NCBI GenBank assembly: GCA_016710935.1 | Contig: JADJTY010000003.1 | Coordinates: 682,001 to 746,000, forward strand | DNA: 64,000 bases | Direction: 5' to 3' | Source: Chitinophagaceae bacterium | Lineage (GTDB): Bacteria > Bacteroidota > Bacteroidia > Chitinophagales > Chitinophagaceae | Shown here: positions 41,682-50,044 of the stretch, piece after piece | How positions within the stretch are numbered: the first letter of the stretch is position 1 | Layout of the letters: every line of letters starts with the position of its first letter | Position numbers and translations under genes: made by a program | The notes under the pieces: generated by a model | Databases searched by the model: none | Told to the model about the DNA's origin: nothing | What the model saw: only the letters and a program-made list of their open reading frames with translations

Positions 41682-42236
41682 ATGAAAAAAATTATTTCGG
41701 TAATTTTTGTTGCTGCCATTTTGTTTGGCTGTAATAACGAAGAGAAAAAAGGCGAAACAGCTGCAACAGACACTAAATCAGAAACAGGCAAAGCGCCTGT
41801 AGAACTGGTGAATGACAGTAACCTGGTTAACTCAATAAAAACTGCATTCACTGCTTTTGAAAGCAAGGATATTGAAGGGTACACAGCAAACCTGGCAGAT
41901 AATGTAATGTTCAGGTGGTCGGGGGGCGACAGCCTGGTTGGTAAACAGGCGGTAAAGGATTACTATTCCGGCAGGTTTAACATGATCGACAACATCAAAT
42001 TTTCCGACTATATCTTTCTGCCGGTAATGGCCAATGTAAGTCCTAACGGTGTGATACCAGTTGGAAAATGGATGCTTAGCTGGTATAAGGTTGATGTAAA
42101 GTATAAAAACGGTAAGGCTATCACATTTTGGGCACATAACACCCAGCATTACAACGATGCTGGTAAAATTGATTTCTTTAGTCAATATATTGACATGCAT
42201 CCGTTAAAGGAAGCCACGAAAGACCTGATAAAATAA
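41682..42236 (+). CDS. SnoaL-like / NTF2 fold lipoprotein
   Basis: The 184-residue protein has a lipoprotein signal (MKKIISVIFVAAILFGC), a Glu/Thr-rich linker and an NTF2-like domain from about residue 45: AFTAFESKDIEGYTANLADNVMFRWSGGDSLVGKQAVKDYY, then VGKWMLSWYKVDVKY. Such domains bind small molecules or act as enzymes; the site here is not clear. A terminator follows at 42258-42288. Confidence 0.8.
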   Translation: MKKIISVIFVAAILFGCNNEEKKGETAATDTKSETGKAPVELVNDSNLVNSIKTAFTAFESKDIEGYTANLADNVMFRWSGGDSLVGKQAVKDYYSGRFNMIDNIKFSDYIFLPVMANVSPNGVIPVGKWMLSWYKVDVKYKNGKAITFWAHNTQHYNDAGKIDFFSQYIDMHPLKEATKDLIK

Positions 42237-42257
42237 AGCATACAATAAAACCAGATA

Positions 42258-42288
42258 AAAACCATCCACCTGCAAAGGGGATGGTTTT
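42258..42288 (+). terminator. Terminator after the NTF2-like lipoprotein gene
   Basis: AAAACCATCC / GGATGGTTTT around a short loop, followed by TTATT. It lies 22 bases after the stop and before a convergent VOC gene. Confidence 0.75.
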
Positions 42289-42319
42289 TATTGAGATGCC
42301 AAGCAGTAAATATTAATTA

Positions 42320-42691
42320 CTATACGGGTTTAAAAAACTCCCCAAAATGCCAAAGAATACCCGATGGGTCATGCAGAAAAAATTCTTTACCCCAGGCCTC
42401 ATGGCGTATGGGGACTAATCTCACACCTTCATATTTGGCAGGTAAATTCAAAGTCAATACTTCTTCCCAATATTGATCAACATTTTCTACTTCCAAAAAC
42501 AGCATGGTATTGTCTACCCAGTCTTTCACATAAGCATCCTGCAGGTAAAAGCCCATGCCCTGTTTTGAGAATAAAGACATGTTGTGAGAAAGGATGCTTT
42601 CTTCAAAGCCAAGTTCTTCGTAAAATCTTCTGCATAAAGCGAAATCTTTTGCGCCAATAAATGGCCTTATTGAAATTGCATTCTGACTCAT
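42320..42691 (-). CDS. VOC family (glyoxalase/bleomycin-resistance-like) protein
   Basis: The protein has 123 residues: IRPFIGAKDFALCRRFYEELGFEE at the N-terminus, FLEVENVDQYW in the middle and WGKEFFLHDPSGILWHFGEFF at the C-terminus, a paired beta-alpha-beta-beta-beta layout. Members bind a divalent metal; the typical ligand His/Glu positions are only partly visible, so the function is open. Confidence 0.8.
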   Translation of the reverse strand: MSQNAISIRPFIGAKDFALCRRFYEELGFEESILSHNMSLFSKQGMGFYLQDAYVKDWVDNTMLFLEVENVDQYWEEVLTLNLPAKYEGVRLVPIRHEAWGKEFFLHDPSGILWHFGEFFKPV

Positions 42692-42873
42692 ATCGGTGTT
42701 TACTTTTAATCTCTTCTTTTAGGAAAAGAATTTCCCTGTATGCTTCAAATTTAAAACATATTACTATGCTAAGCCAGTTGTTGCGCCTTTGCCCACAGCC
42801 CAAGGGTTAAATTTTACTGCCTGGTTTGTATGTTACCAGCATTTTTGAGCCTGCTGCTTTGAAATTAGTTTTA

Positions 42874-43236
42874 TTACTCAATTGGCTTGCAAGTGTTACA
42901 GTACGAAAAAATATTTTTAATTTTAGAGCTATCGTCAAATTCGTAAACGTCACATGAATTAACTTTGCTTACTGTTTTTCCTTCTTTTATAAATTCTGCA
43001 TAGCCATAAATTGAAACTTTACTATTTTCTTCTACAATGCCAGACATTTCAAATTTTGTTGTTACAGATTCAAAGTATTCAGCTATTTTTTTACAAAACT
43101 CAAGTACTGCTTCTTTGCCTTTCAGGCTCATGTCATTTTCATAAATATTCCATTCAATATCCCCGGCAAGATTGTCTGCTACTTCTTTAAATTTTCCATT
43201 TGAAAAGAGGGTTGCTATTTCTTTATTAGTTTTCAT
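42874..43236 (-). CDS. NTF2-like / SnoaL-like protein
   Basis: The protein has 120 residues from ATG 43236, starting MKTNKEIATLFSNGKFKEVA. The longer frame to 43302 overlaps the DUF4268 gene and is less likely. It contains DNLAGDIEWNIYENDMSLKGKEAVLEFC and ends SYCNTCKPIE. There is no signal peptide. Likely a cytoplasmic small-molecule binding or isomerase-like fold of unknown substrate. Confidence 0.75.
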   Translation of the reverse strand: MKTNKEIATLFSNGKFKEVADNLAGDIEWNIYENDMSLKGKEAVLEFCKKIAEYFESVTTKFEMSGIVEENSKVSIYGYAEFIKEGKTVSKVNSCDVYEFDDSSKIKNIFSYCNTCKPIE

Positions 43237-43288
43237 TTTGTTCTTATTTATGAAAGATACCTGATTAATTCTTAAATGGAAAAGTGAA

Positions 43289-43738
43289 TTATTCAAATCC
43301 ATCCTTCACTATTTCCCAAAATGCATCCAATGCCATGATACGGGGCTTTAAAAAACTGATGATAGCCGGCCAGTCAGATTGATCCAATATGTTTACATCG
43401 TCCAGTTGCTGAGAAATGCTGCTGATGGTTTTATGATCGGTTTGAACTGCTTCATTCCATTGCCAGTTGAATGCAGTTATTGTAGTTAATAATTTTTTGA
43501 GAGATACAAATTGATTGTAAAGATGTAATCTTTGTTCCTCCTGCGGATGCGAAATTTCAATAGCAATCACAGCTTTTGTATTATCTGCATCCATTTTAAA
43601 ATGAATATGCCGGATGCTGGTTTTATAATTGATCCAGTTAACTGTCAGGCCTGATGACGAGGGCACGGGTTTCATATACAGACCGAAGTTTGTCCAGAAT
43701 TGGGTTTTTAATTTTGAGATTTGTTCTTTGGAATACAT
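43289..43738 (-). CDS. DUF4268 domain protein
   Basis: The 149-residue protein begins MYSKEQISKLKTQFWTNFGLYM, has INYKTSIRHIHFKMDADNTKAVIAIEI and ends WEIVKDGFE. This is the DUF4268 layout seen alone or fused to nuclease-like regions; function unknown. The gap 43739-44088 downstream holds a terminator-like hairpin (43940-43964), a stretch CTTCGCTGAAGCTACGAAGGAC at 43911-43932 that looks like a further dispersed motif, and no gene I can support. Confidence 0.75.
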   Translation of the reverse strand: MYSKEQISKLKTQFWTNFGLYMKPVPSSSGLTVNWINYKTSIRHIHFKMDADNTKAVIAIEISHPQEEQRLHLYNQFVSLKKLLTTITAFNWQWNEAVQTDHKTISSISQQLDDVNILDQSDWPAIISFLKPRIMALDAFWEIVKDGFE

Positions 43739-43939
43739 GGGTGCAAGATAAAAAAATTATGAGCTGCCTCAATCCGGAAAGCCCGAAAGATGGTACCCCT
43801 TTGCTTTGGCAAATACAATTCAATAAAAGCCCAATAAGGATAACCTGTACAAGAGTGCGACGCCAATGATGATGAGAAAAGAACTAATGCCTGGCCCCAA
43901 AAAATTCTTCTTCGCTGAAGCTACGAAGGACAAGAAAAA

Positions 43940-43964
43940 TCCCACCTGCCAAAGGCAGATGGGA
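43940..43964. terminator. Hairpin with T-run in the DUF4268-ahcY gap
   Basis: TCCCACCTGCC / GGCAGATGGGA around AAA (one G-T mismatch), followed by ATATATTTTTTATT on plus and preceded by AAAAA. It could end transcription coming from the ahcY side or from an unannotated upstream transcript. Confidence 0.5.
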
Positions 43965-44088
43965 TATATTTTTTATTCGCTGTTAGGTTTCAGGCCACTA
44001 TTACGACTTTGAAAACCTAAGGAGTTGACTGAGTTACAAGCACACTAAAAAATTAAAACATTTTAGTAGTGTCCCGACACTAAAACTA

Positions 44089-45414
44089 TTAATACCTGTA
44101 AGCATCAGTCTTAAACGGACCTTCTTTTGGAAGACCTAAGTAAGCGCTTTGATCGGCAGTTAACTCGTCTAATACCACACCAATTTTGGCAAGGTGTAAA
44201 CGGGCAACTTTCTCATCCAGGAATTTTGGTAACACGTAAACTTTGTTCTCGTATTTATCAGTATTGGTCCACAATTCAATTTGGGCAAGGGTTTGGTTGG
44301 TGAACGATGCACTCATTACAAATGATGGGTGACCGGTAGCACAACCTAAATTCACCAAACGGCCTTCAGCCAGGATGATCACATCTTTACCATCAATGGT
44401 GTACATGTCAACCTGTGGTTTGATGGTGTTTTTTGTAGAACCGTAGTTTGCATTTAACCAGGCCATATCAATTTCAATATCAAAGTGACCAATGTTACAA
44501 ACGATCGCTTTATCTTTCATCACACGGAAATGTTTTTCAGTGATCAGATCACGACAACCTGATGCAGTAACAATGATATCAGCTTCTTTAACAGCTTCAA
44601 TCATTGGCTTCACTTCAAAACCGTCCATGGCTGCCTGTAGAGCACAGATAGGATCGATCTCGGTAATGATAACGCGGCAACCTGCACCTTTTAATGAAGC
44701 GGCAGAACCTTTACCCACATCACCATAAGAACCAACAACAGCAACTTTACCAGCCATCATCACATCAGTAGCTCTGCGGATAGCATCTACCAGGCTCTCT
44801 TTACAACCATACTTGTTATCAAATTTAGATTTGGTAACAGAATCGTTGATGTTAATCGCAGGAATAGGTAACGTACCTTTTTCCATGCGCTCGTATAAAC
44901 GGTGAACACCGGTTGTGGTTTCTTCTGATAAACCTTTAACGTGCTGGATCAACTCAGGGTATTTATCAAATACCATGTTGGTCAGATCACCACCATCATC
45001 CAGGATCATATTTAAAGGACGGTCAGCGCCACCAAAGAACAAGGTCTGCTCAATACACCAATCAGATTCTTCCTGTGTTTGACCTTTCCAGGCAAAAACA
45101 CCAATACCGGTAGCAGCAATAGCAGCAGCGGCCTGGTCTTGTGTAGAGAAGATATTGCAAGAACTCCATTTAACTTCTGCACCTAAAGCAGTAAGGGTTT
45201 CAATTAAAACCGCGGTCTGAATGGTCATGTGCAGGCAACCTGCAATACGAGCACCTTTCAAAGGTTGTGATGGTCCGTATTCTTTACGGATAGACATTAA
45301 GCCCGGCATTTCTGCTTCGGCTAACATAATTTCTTTACGGCCCCATTCGGCAAGGCTCATATCTTTAACCTTGTGGGCTAATGTAAAATCGATAGCATTT
45401 GTTGTTGCTGACAT
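44089..45414 (-). CDS. ahcY: S-adenosylhomocysteine hydrolase
   Basis: The protein has 441 residues from ATG 45414. The frame is open to 45435. It splits S-adenosylhomocysteine to adenosine and homocysteine with a bound NAD. Visible signatures: SCNIFSTQDQAAAAI, the GSYGDVGKGSAASLKG NAD site and KFDNKYGCKESLVD, and a C-terminus PFKTDAYRY with the conserved Lys and Tyr. An Lrp/AsnC regulator is divergent, with mirrored promoter boxes between them. Confidence 0.98.
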   Translation of the reverse strand: MSATTNAIDFTLAHKVKDMSLAEWGRKEIMLAEAEMPGLMSIRKEYGPSQPLKGARIAGCLHMTIQTAVLIETLTALGAEVKWSSCNIFSTQDQAAAAIAATGIGVFAWKGQTQEESDWCIEQTLFFGGADRPLNMILDDGGDLTNMVFDKYPELIQHVKGLSEETTTGVHRLYERMEKGTLPIPAININDSVTKSKFDNKYGCKESLVDAIRRATDVMMAGKVAVVGSYGDVGKGSAASLKGAGCRVIITEIDPICALQAAMDGFEVKPMIEAVKEADIIVTASGCRDLITEKHFRVMKDKAIVCNIGHFDIEIDMAWLNANYGSTKNTIKPQVDMYTIDGKDVIILAEGRLVNLGCATGHPSFVMSASFTNQTLAQIELWTNTDKYENKVYVLPKFLDEKVARLHLAKIGVVLDELTADQSAYLGLPKEGPFKTDAYRY

Positions 45415-45432
45415 ATTGATTGATTTAGATTG

Positions 45433-45440
45433 CAAATGTA
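45433..45440 (-). promoter_or_regulatory. Promoter box of ahcY (TACATTTG)
   Basis: On the minus strand a perfect TAnnTTTG box lies 19 bases before the ahcY ATG at 45414, leaving a leader of about 12 bases. No strong TTG element was seen at -33. Confidence 0.55.
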
Positions 45441-45472
45441 CATTTTATAGGATAATTTTCTAAATAGTTTAT

Positions 45473-45480
45473 TAACTTTG
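45473..45480 (+). promoter_or_regulatory. Promoter box of the Lrp/AsnC gene (TAACTTTG)
   Basis: A perfect TAnnTTTG box lies 51 bases upstream of the ATG at 45531. Between it and the start lies the inverted pair ATCCTG ... CAGGAT (about 45488-45514), placed where an autoregulatory operator would be. Confidence 0.55.
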
Positions 45481-45530
45481 GGAGATAATCCTGTATTACG
45501 TGATAATTCAGGATAAAATACAAGTTTACT

Positions 45531-46034
45531 ATGCCAAAAGCCGCTAAAAAAGAAAATGTGCCCACCGCCAGTTTTATGCTTGATAAAAAAGATATGGCGA
45601 TACTGAAACTTTTACAGGAAAATGCAAGGGTTACGGTGAAGGAGATATCCGAAAAAATACACCTCAGCACTACACCCGTTCATGAACGCATTAAGCGCAT
45701 GGAAGAGAACGGGGTAATAAAACAATATGTTACGCTGGTTGACCAGAACAAGGTTGACCTGAACCTGATGGTGATCTGTTATGTTTCTTTAAAAGAACAC
45801 AGCAAAACAGCCGGTGTAAATTTTATTAAAACAATTAACGAACTGCATGAAGTTATTGAATGCTACAGCATCAGTGGCGAATTTGATTTTATGCTGAAAG
45901 TGGTTTGTAAAGACATGAATGCCTACTACGATTTTCATGTAAACAAATTAAGTCAGCAGGAGAATATGGGTAATGTGCAGAGCGTGTTTGTGATGGGGGT
46001 TATAAAGGAAACGCACCAGTTGGTTCATGGGTAG
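45531..46034 (+). CDS. Lrp/AsnC family transcriptional regulator
   Basis: The 167-residue protein has an N-terminal helix-turn-helix (DMAILKLLQENARVTVKEISEKIHLSTTPVHERIKRME, about 22-60) and a C-terminal RAM domain (YSISGEFDFMLKVVCKDMNAYYDF). The RAM domain binds amino acids or derivatives and drives octamer assembly. Divergent placement beside ahcY suggests, but does not prove, control of methionine-cycle genes. The stop TAG lies in the first arm of the 46031-46110 palindrome. Confidence 0.93.
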   Translation: MPKAAKKENVPTASFMLDKKDMAILKLLQENARVTVKEISEKIHLSTTPVHERIKRMEENGVIKQYVTLVDQNKVDLNLMVICYVSLKEHSKTAGVNFIKTINELHEVIECYSISGEFDFMLKVVCKDMNAYYDFHVNKLSQQENMGNVQSVFVMGVIKETHQLVHG

Positions 46035-46110
46035 GAACACGCCTGTGGCGTGTTCTCGTAGGAAATTCGCATAGCGGCGCATTTAGAACACGCCACAGGC
46101 GTGTTCCTAC
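46031..46110. repeat. Perfect 26-bp palindrome giving stop codons to both flanking genes
   Basis: Arms 46031-46056 and 46085-46110 are perfect inverted copies around a 28-base spacer. Each arm is itself a hairpin (GAACACGCC-TGT-GGCGTGTTC). The TAG of GTAGGAACAC in one arm ends the Lrp/AsnC gene, and the same TAG in the other arm, read on the minus strand, ends the GNAT gene. It may act as a bidirectional terminator without T-runs. Confidence 0.85.
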
Positions 46111-46616
46111 AAAACCAGTTCCATCACATAATCATTCATAAAATACCCTTTGCCAATATCGAAATCGGCAGTTTTAATTATTTTGAAGCCGAGTTTTTCG
46201 TAAAAGTCTTTTGCCATGTTTTCTCTGTTAACCTGTAACTGCAGGGCTTTTGCATGAAGGGATTTTATTTCATCAACAATATACCTGATGATGAATTTGC
46301 CCGTGCCTTTTCCCTGTTGAGAGGGGAGGATGTAAATTTTATTGAGCTTCCAGATTTTTGGTTCAGTTTCATTGTCCGCAGGATGCTGTGCATAAGATGC
46401 AAAAGCAACCGGTTCACCCTCATCATATACAATAATAAAAGTGCAGCCTTCTTCTTCCATTTGTTTTTGCAGCGATGCAGGACTGTACATCATGTCAAGC
46501 ATGTAATCGATCTGTTGCTGGCTGATAATGCTGCTGTAAGTTTGTGGCCAAATGGCAAAAGTGAGTTCCCTGATCAAGGGGATATCGGCTGCAGTTGCTT
46601 TTTTTAGGGATAACAT
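46107..46616 (-). CDS. GNAT family N-acetyltransferase
   Basis: The 169-residue protein has motif A KLNKIYILPSQQGKGTGKFIIRYI, with the acetyl-CoA loop QGKGTG, and a C-terminal FYEKLGFKII segment. The start overlaps the next gene's stop by one base (46616), so it is translated with the secreted protein gene upstream. The substrate is unknown. Confidence 0.88.
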   Translation of the reverse strand: MLSLKKATAADIPLIRELTFAIWPQTYSSIISQQQIDYMLDMMYSPASLQKQMEEEGCTFIIVYDEGEPVAFASYAQHPADNETEPKIWKLNKIYILPSQQGKGTGKFIIRYIVDEIKSLHAKALQLQVNRENMAKDFYEKLGFKIIKTADFDIGKGYFMNDYVMELVL

Positions 46617-47113
46617 TATTTTACTTTAATTCTCAGGTCAGGTGCAAACATCAGCCTGCCCAGTGCATCTTTGGCAACGATATCAAAAAAGTACAGTTCT
46701 TCCCCAATACGTAATTGTTCAGTTAAAGTTTTGATCCAGATGGGTGAGAGGGGAGTAGTTTTGAAGTTACTGATTACTGTAGTTGTTGTAGGTGAAGTTT
46801 TGCCACTCATGTCTTCAGTTTCGGTAACGCCCCTTCTTTTATACAACACCTGGTAAGATGTAATGGTGTAGATACCTTTTTTATCGTCGGTAACTCTTAA
46901 TGGCAGATTGATCAATTGCAATGCTTCTTCCCGGTAAACAATACTGCTATCGCCCCTGATACCGAGCATGCTGGTTAATTTGGGTGGTGTAAATTTTTGA
47001 AAACCCGCAGGTTTGGCCGGGGCTGCAGGTTTTGGCTTTGGCTTTTGTGCAAACAGGGCTGAAACAGTGAAAGCAAATACAACCGTTAAAAAAAGTTTAG
47101 AAATACCTGCCAT
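46616..47113 (-). CDS. Secreted protein with Lys/Pro/Ala-rich linker, function unknown
   Basis: The 165-residue protein has a signal peptide (MAGISKLFLTVVFAFTVSALFAQ), a KPKPKPAAPAKPAG linker and a beta-rich C-terminal domain (TITSYQVLYKRRG ... GEELYFFDIVAKDALGRLMF). The end is faintly like the C-terminal immunoglobulin-like domain of the gliding motility protein GldM, which is only a resemblance. Its stop is shared with the GNAT gene start. valS follows 60 bases beyond its start on the same strand. Confidence 0.7.
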   Translation of the reverse strand: MAGISKLFLTVVFAFTVSALFAQKPKPKPAAPAKPAGFQKFTPPKLTSMLGIRGDSSIVYREEALQLINLPLRVTDDKKGIYTITSYQVLYKRRGVTETEDMSGKTSPTTTTVISNFKTTPLSPIWIKTLTEQLRIGEELYFFDIVAKDALGRLMFAPDLRIKVK

Positions 47114-47172
47114 AGCTTGTGATTATTAATATAAAGACGAAATTAAACAACAATTAGTATCTATTTTACATT

Positions 47173-49833
47173 TTAACTGATCGTTGACAGACTCTCTTCA
47201 ATGGTCTTTATCCTTGCTTCGGCATCGGCTTTTTTCTTTTGCTCAAGCGCCAGTACTTCGGGCTTTGCATTTTGAACAAATTTTTCGTTGCTTAATTTTT
47301 TTTCTACCGACAATAAAAAACCTTTCTGATGCTCCAGGTCTTTTAAGAGATCGTCTTTTAATGTTGCGGTATCCAGTTCTTTTTCTGTTTGAATGTAAAA
47401 CTTATCTTTTTCCACAGCAACAACAATGGTATTGGCAATAGCTTCCGTTGTAAATGAAAGTTCAGCTGCATTTACCTGCTTGCTCAAAATGTTTTGTATC
47501 GAACTGTAACTTTCTTTTGAATCCGTTTCTATAAAAAGCTTGATGGCTTCTTTTGGTTTAAGTTGGTTTTTATTTCTTCCATCACGGATAGTAGTAATTA
47601 CCTGCTTCAACAATTCGCCTTGCGTCAATATATTTTCATCAACAGGCTTTGCAGCAGCAAATTGTTTTACACAGAGATCATCGCTTTGCACTTTCAGTAA
47701 ATGATAGATCTCTTCAGTAACAAAAGGCATGTAAGGATGCAACAACTGCATCAGTTCTTCAAAATAACCAATGGTTTTATTGTAAACTGCTGCATCAATG
47801 GGTTGTTCAAAACCGGGTTTGATCCATTCTAAATACCAGCTACAGAAATCATCCCATATCAAACTATAGATCGTTTTTAGCGCTTCGCTCAAACGGAATT
47901 GCTTCATTAGTGAATCAACTTCGGCTCTTACTTTATTCAGGCGATTTTCAAACCAAGCCAGCGCAAAGTCGTGAGTGGTGAGTAGTGAGTCGTGAGTTGC
48001 TGGTGCCGGGTTCTCACGATTCACGTCTGACGACTGACGACTTTCCCACATCTTCAAAAGCTTCAACGCATTCCATATCTTGTTATTAAAATTTCGCCCC
48101 TGCTCCAAACTGTTCTCATCAAACATCAGATCATTTCCTGCCGGTGAAGAAACCATGATGCCAAAGCGAACAGCATCTGCGCCATAGCGGTCAATCAGGT
48201 CAAGCAGGTCAGGACTATTGCCCAAACTCTTGCTCATCTTTCTACCCAGCTTATCTCTTACCATGCCGGTAAAATAAACATCTTTAAAAGGTATCTGCTT
48301 TTCATATTCCATGCCGGCCATTACCATACGGGCCACCCAAAAGAATATAATATCCTGGCCGGTTACCAATACCGAACCGGGATAATAATATTTCACCTCT
48401 TCATTGCCGGGCTCGGTGATACCTTTAAAAACCTGTGTGGGCCAAAGCCAGGAAGAGAACCAGGTGTCTAATACATCGGCATCCTGTTTAAGTCCGTTTT
48501 TTGGATCTTCCCGGTAAATGGTATAATATTTTTCTAAAGCTTCATTTTCATTTTCTGCAACCACCATCTTCCCATCGGCATCGTACCAGGCAGGTATCTG
48601 TTGTCCCCACCAAAGCTGGCGGCTGATGCACCAGTCCTTTACATTTTCTAACCAGTATTTATAAGTAGCTAAAAATTTATCACCGGGATGAATTTTTATA
48701 TCTCCATCAACAACGGCTTTTAATGCTGGTTCGGCCAGTTCTTTCATTTTTACAAACCACTGCGTACTTATTCTTGGTTCAACAACAACGCCTGTCCGCT
48801 GACTGTAACCCAATCTCGTTGTGTATTCTTCTTCTTTGGTTAAGAAACCTTTTTCTTCCAGCTCTTTAATTATCTTTTTACGCGTAATAAAGCGGTCTTC
48901 GCCCACATAAATCTGTGCAGCTTCGCTCATGGTGCCGTCTTCATTAATGGTATTGATTACTTCCAGGTTATGTTTAAGTCCTAAATTATAATCATTGATA
49001 TCGTGTGCAGGCGTAACTTTCAAAGCACCGGTACCAAATGCAGCATCAACATATTCATCAAAAATGATGGGTATGCGGCGGTTGATCAACGGAACAAAAG
49101 CATATGCACCTTTTAAATGAGCGTAGCGTTCATCAGTTGGATTTACGCAAATGGCGGTATCGCCCATGATCGTTTCAGGGCGTTGTGTTGCAATAGAAAT
49201 GTATTCTTCTTTGTCAGTGTCTAACTTGTAACGCAGGTGATACAACTTACCGGTAAGATCTTTGTATTCAACTTCCTCATCACTCAAGGCAGTTTTTGCA
49301 GATGAGTCCCAGTTGATCATTCTTGCACCACGATAGATCAAACCTTTATTATACAGGTCAATAAAAACTTTTATTACCGCTTTGTAATAATGATCATCCA
49401 TGGTAAAAGTGGTGCGGTCCCAGTCAACACTGCAGCCCAGCCTTTCAATCTGGTTGTAGATGATGCCGCCATATTTATCCTTCCACTCAAAAGCATATTT
49501 TAAAAATTCTTCCCTGGTTAAATCATTTTTGTCAATACCTTTTTCTTTAAGCATACCCACCACTTTTGCTTCAGTGGCAATAGATGCATGATCGCTGCCG
49601 GGCACCCAGCAGGCATTAAAACCGCTCATGCGGGCCTTGCGTACAAGAATGTCCTGCACAGTTTCATTAAGTGTGTGCCCCATGTGCAGCACACCGGTAA
49701 CGTTGGGTGGTGGTATTACAACGGTAAATGCAGGCCTGCCATCGGGCTTGCTGTTAAAATAACGCTGGCTAAGCCAATGTTTATACCATTTGTCTTCAAT
49801 TGCTTTGGGCTCAAAATTTTTAGTCAATTCCAT
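47173..49833 (-). CDS. valS: Valyl-tRNA synthetase with a repeat-derived insertion
   Basis: The 886-residue enzyme has the class I motifs PPPNVTGVLHMGHTLN (HIGH) and GRKMSKSLGNSPDLLDLI (KMSKS). An editing domain contains ATQRPETIMGDTAICVNP, followed by the anticodon-binding domain and a C-terminal coiled coil from about 815. Between KMWESRQ and FALAWFENRL it carries SSDVNRENPAPATHDSLLTTHD, encoded by a 32-base inverted repeat. In relatives this linker is variable, so the protein probably still works. Confidence 0.97.
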   Translation of the reverse strand: MELTKNFEPKAIEDKWYKHWLSQRYFNSKPDGRPAFTVVIPPPNVTGVLHMGHTLNETVQDILVRKARMSGFNACWVPGSDHASIATEAKVVGMLKEKGIDKNDLTREEFLKYAFEWKDKYGGIIYNQIERLGCSVDWDRTTFTMDDHYYKAVIKVFIDLYNKGLIYRGARMINWDSSAKTALSDEEVEYKDLTGKLYHLRYKLDTDKEEYISIATQRPETIMGDTAICVNPTDERYAHLKGAYAFVPLINRRIPIIFDEYVDAAFGTGALKVTPAHDINDYNLGLKHNLEVINTINEDGTMSEAAQIYVGEDRFITRKKIIKELEEKGFLTKEEEYTTRLGYSQRTGVVVEPRISTQWFVKMKELAEPALKAVVDGDIKIHPGDKFLATYKYWLENVKDWCISRQLWWGQQIPAWYDADGKMVVAENENEALEKYYTIYREDPKNGLKQDADVLDTWFSSWLWPTQVFKGITEPGNEEVKYYYPGSVLVTGQDIIFFWVARMVMAGMEYEKQIPFKDVYFTGMVRDKLGRKMSKSLGNSPDLLDLIDRYGADAVRFGIMVSSPAGNDLMFDENSLEQGRNFNNKIWNALKLLKMWESRQSSDVNRENPAPATHDSLLTTHDFALAWFENRLNKVRAEVDSLMKQFRLSEALKTIYSLIWDDFCSWYLEWIKPGFEQPIDAAVYNKTIGYFEELMQLLHPYMPFVTEEIYHLLKVQSDDLCVKQFAAAKPVDENILTQGELLKQVITTIRDGRNKNQLKPKEAIKLFIETDSKESYSSIQNILSKQVNAAELSFTTEAIANTIVVAVEKDKFYIQTEKELDTATLKDDLLKDLEHQKGFLLSVEKKLSNEKFVQNAKPEVLALEQKKKADAEARIKTIEESLSTIS
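47965..48044. repeat. Word-built 32-bp imperfect inverted repeat inside valS
   Basis: Arms 47965-47996 and 48013-48044 are inverted copies with 26 of 32 matching, around a 16-base spacer. Each arm consists of variants of GTGAGT/GTCGT words. It lies in the linker between the catalytic and anticodon-binding domains of ValS. Confidence 0.85.
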
Positions 49834-49996
49834 TTTTTCTTTACCTTGTTAATATCGGATGGCAAAAGTACAAAAAAGAGGGGAGGATTTGAGCAGTAAC
49901 GCCATTCAATAAACTTTAAGATTCAGCAAAGACAATAATATTTATTTCAACTCATCAATATGATCTCGTAAACTGTATATAAGTGTGTTTCATTAA

Positions 49997-50027
49997 AAAG
50001 CCCCGTTCTGTTTCAGAACGGGGCTTT
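49997..50027. terminator. Bidirectional terminator before the M36 peptidase gene end
   Basis: AAAGCCCCGTTCTG (49997-50010) and CAGAACGGGGCTTT (50014-50027) are perfectly inverted around TTT. On the minus strand it follows the peptidase stop by 17 bases; no long T-run, but A/T-rich on both sides. Confidence 0.75.
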
Positions 50028-50044
50028 AAATAAAATGATATATA

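Noticed and set aside
43740..43869. Small frame with MSCLNPESPKDGTPLLW on plus
   Set aside because: It starts inside the neighbouring gene's promoter side, is short, and has no family support; I do not call it a gene.
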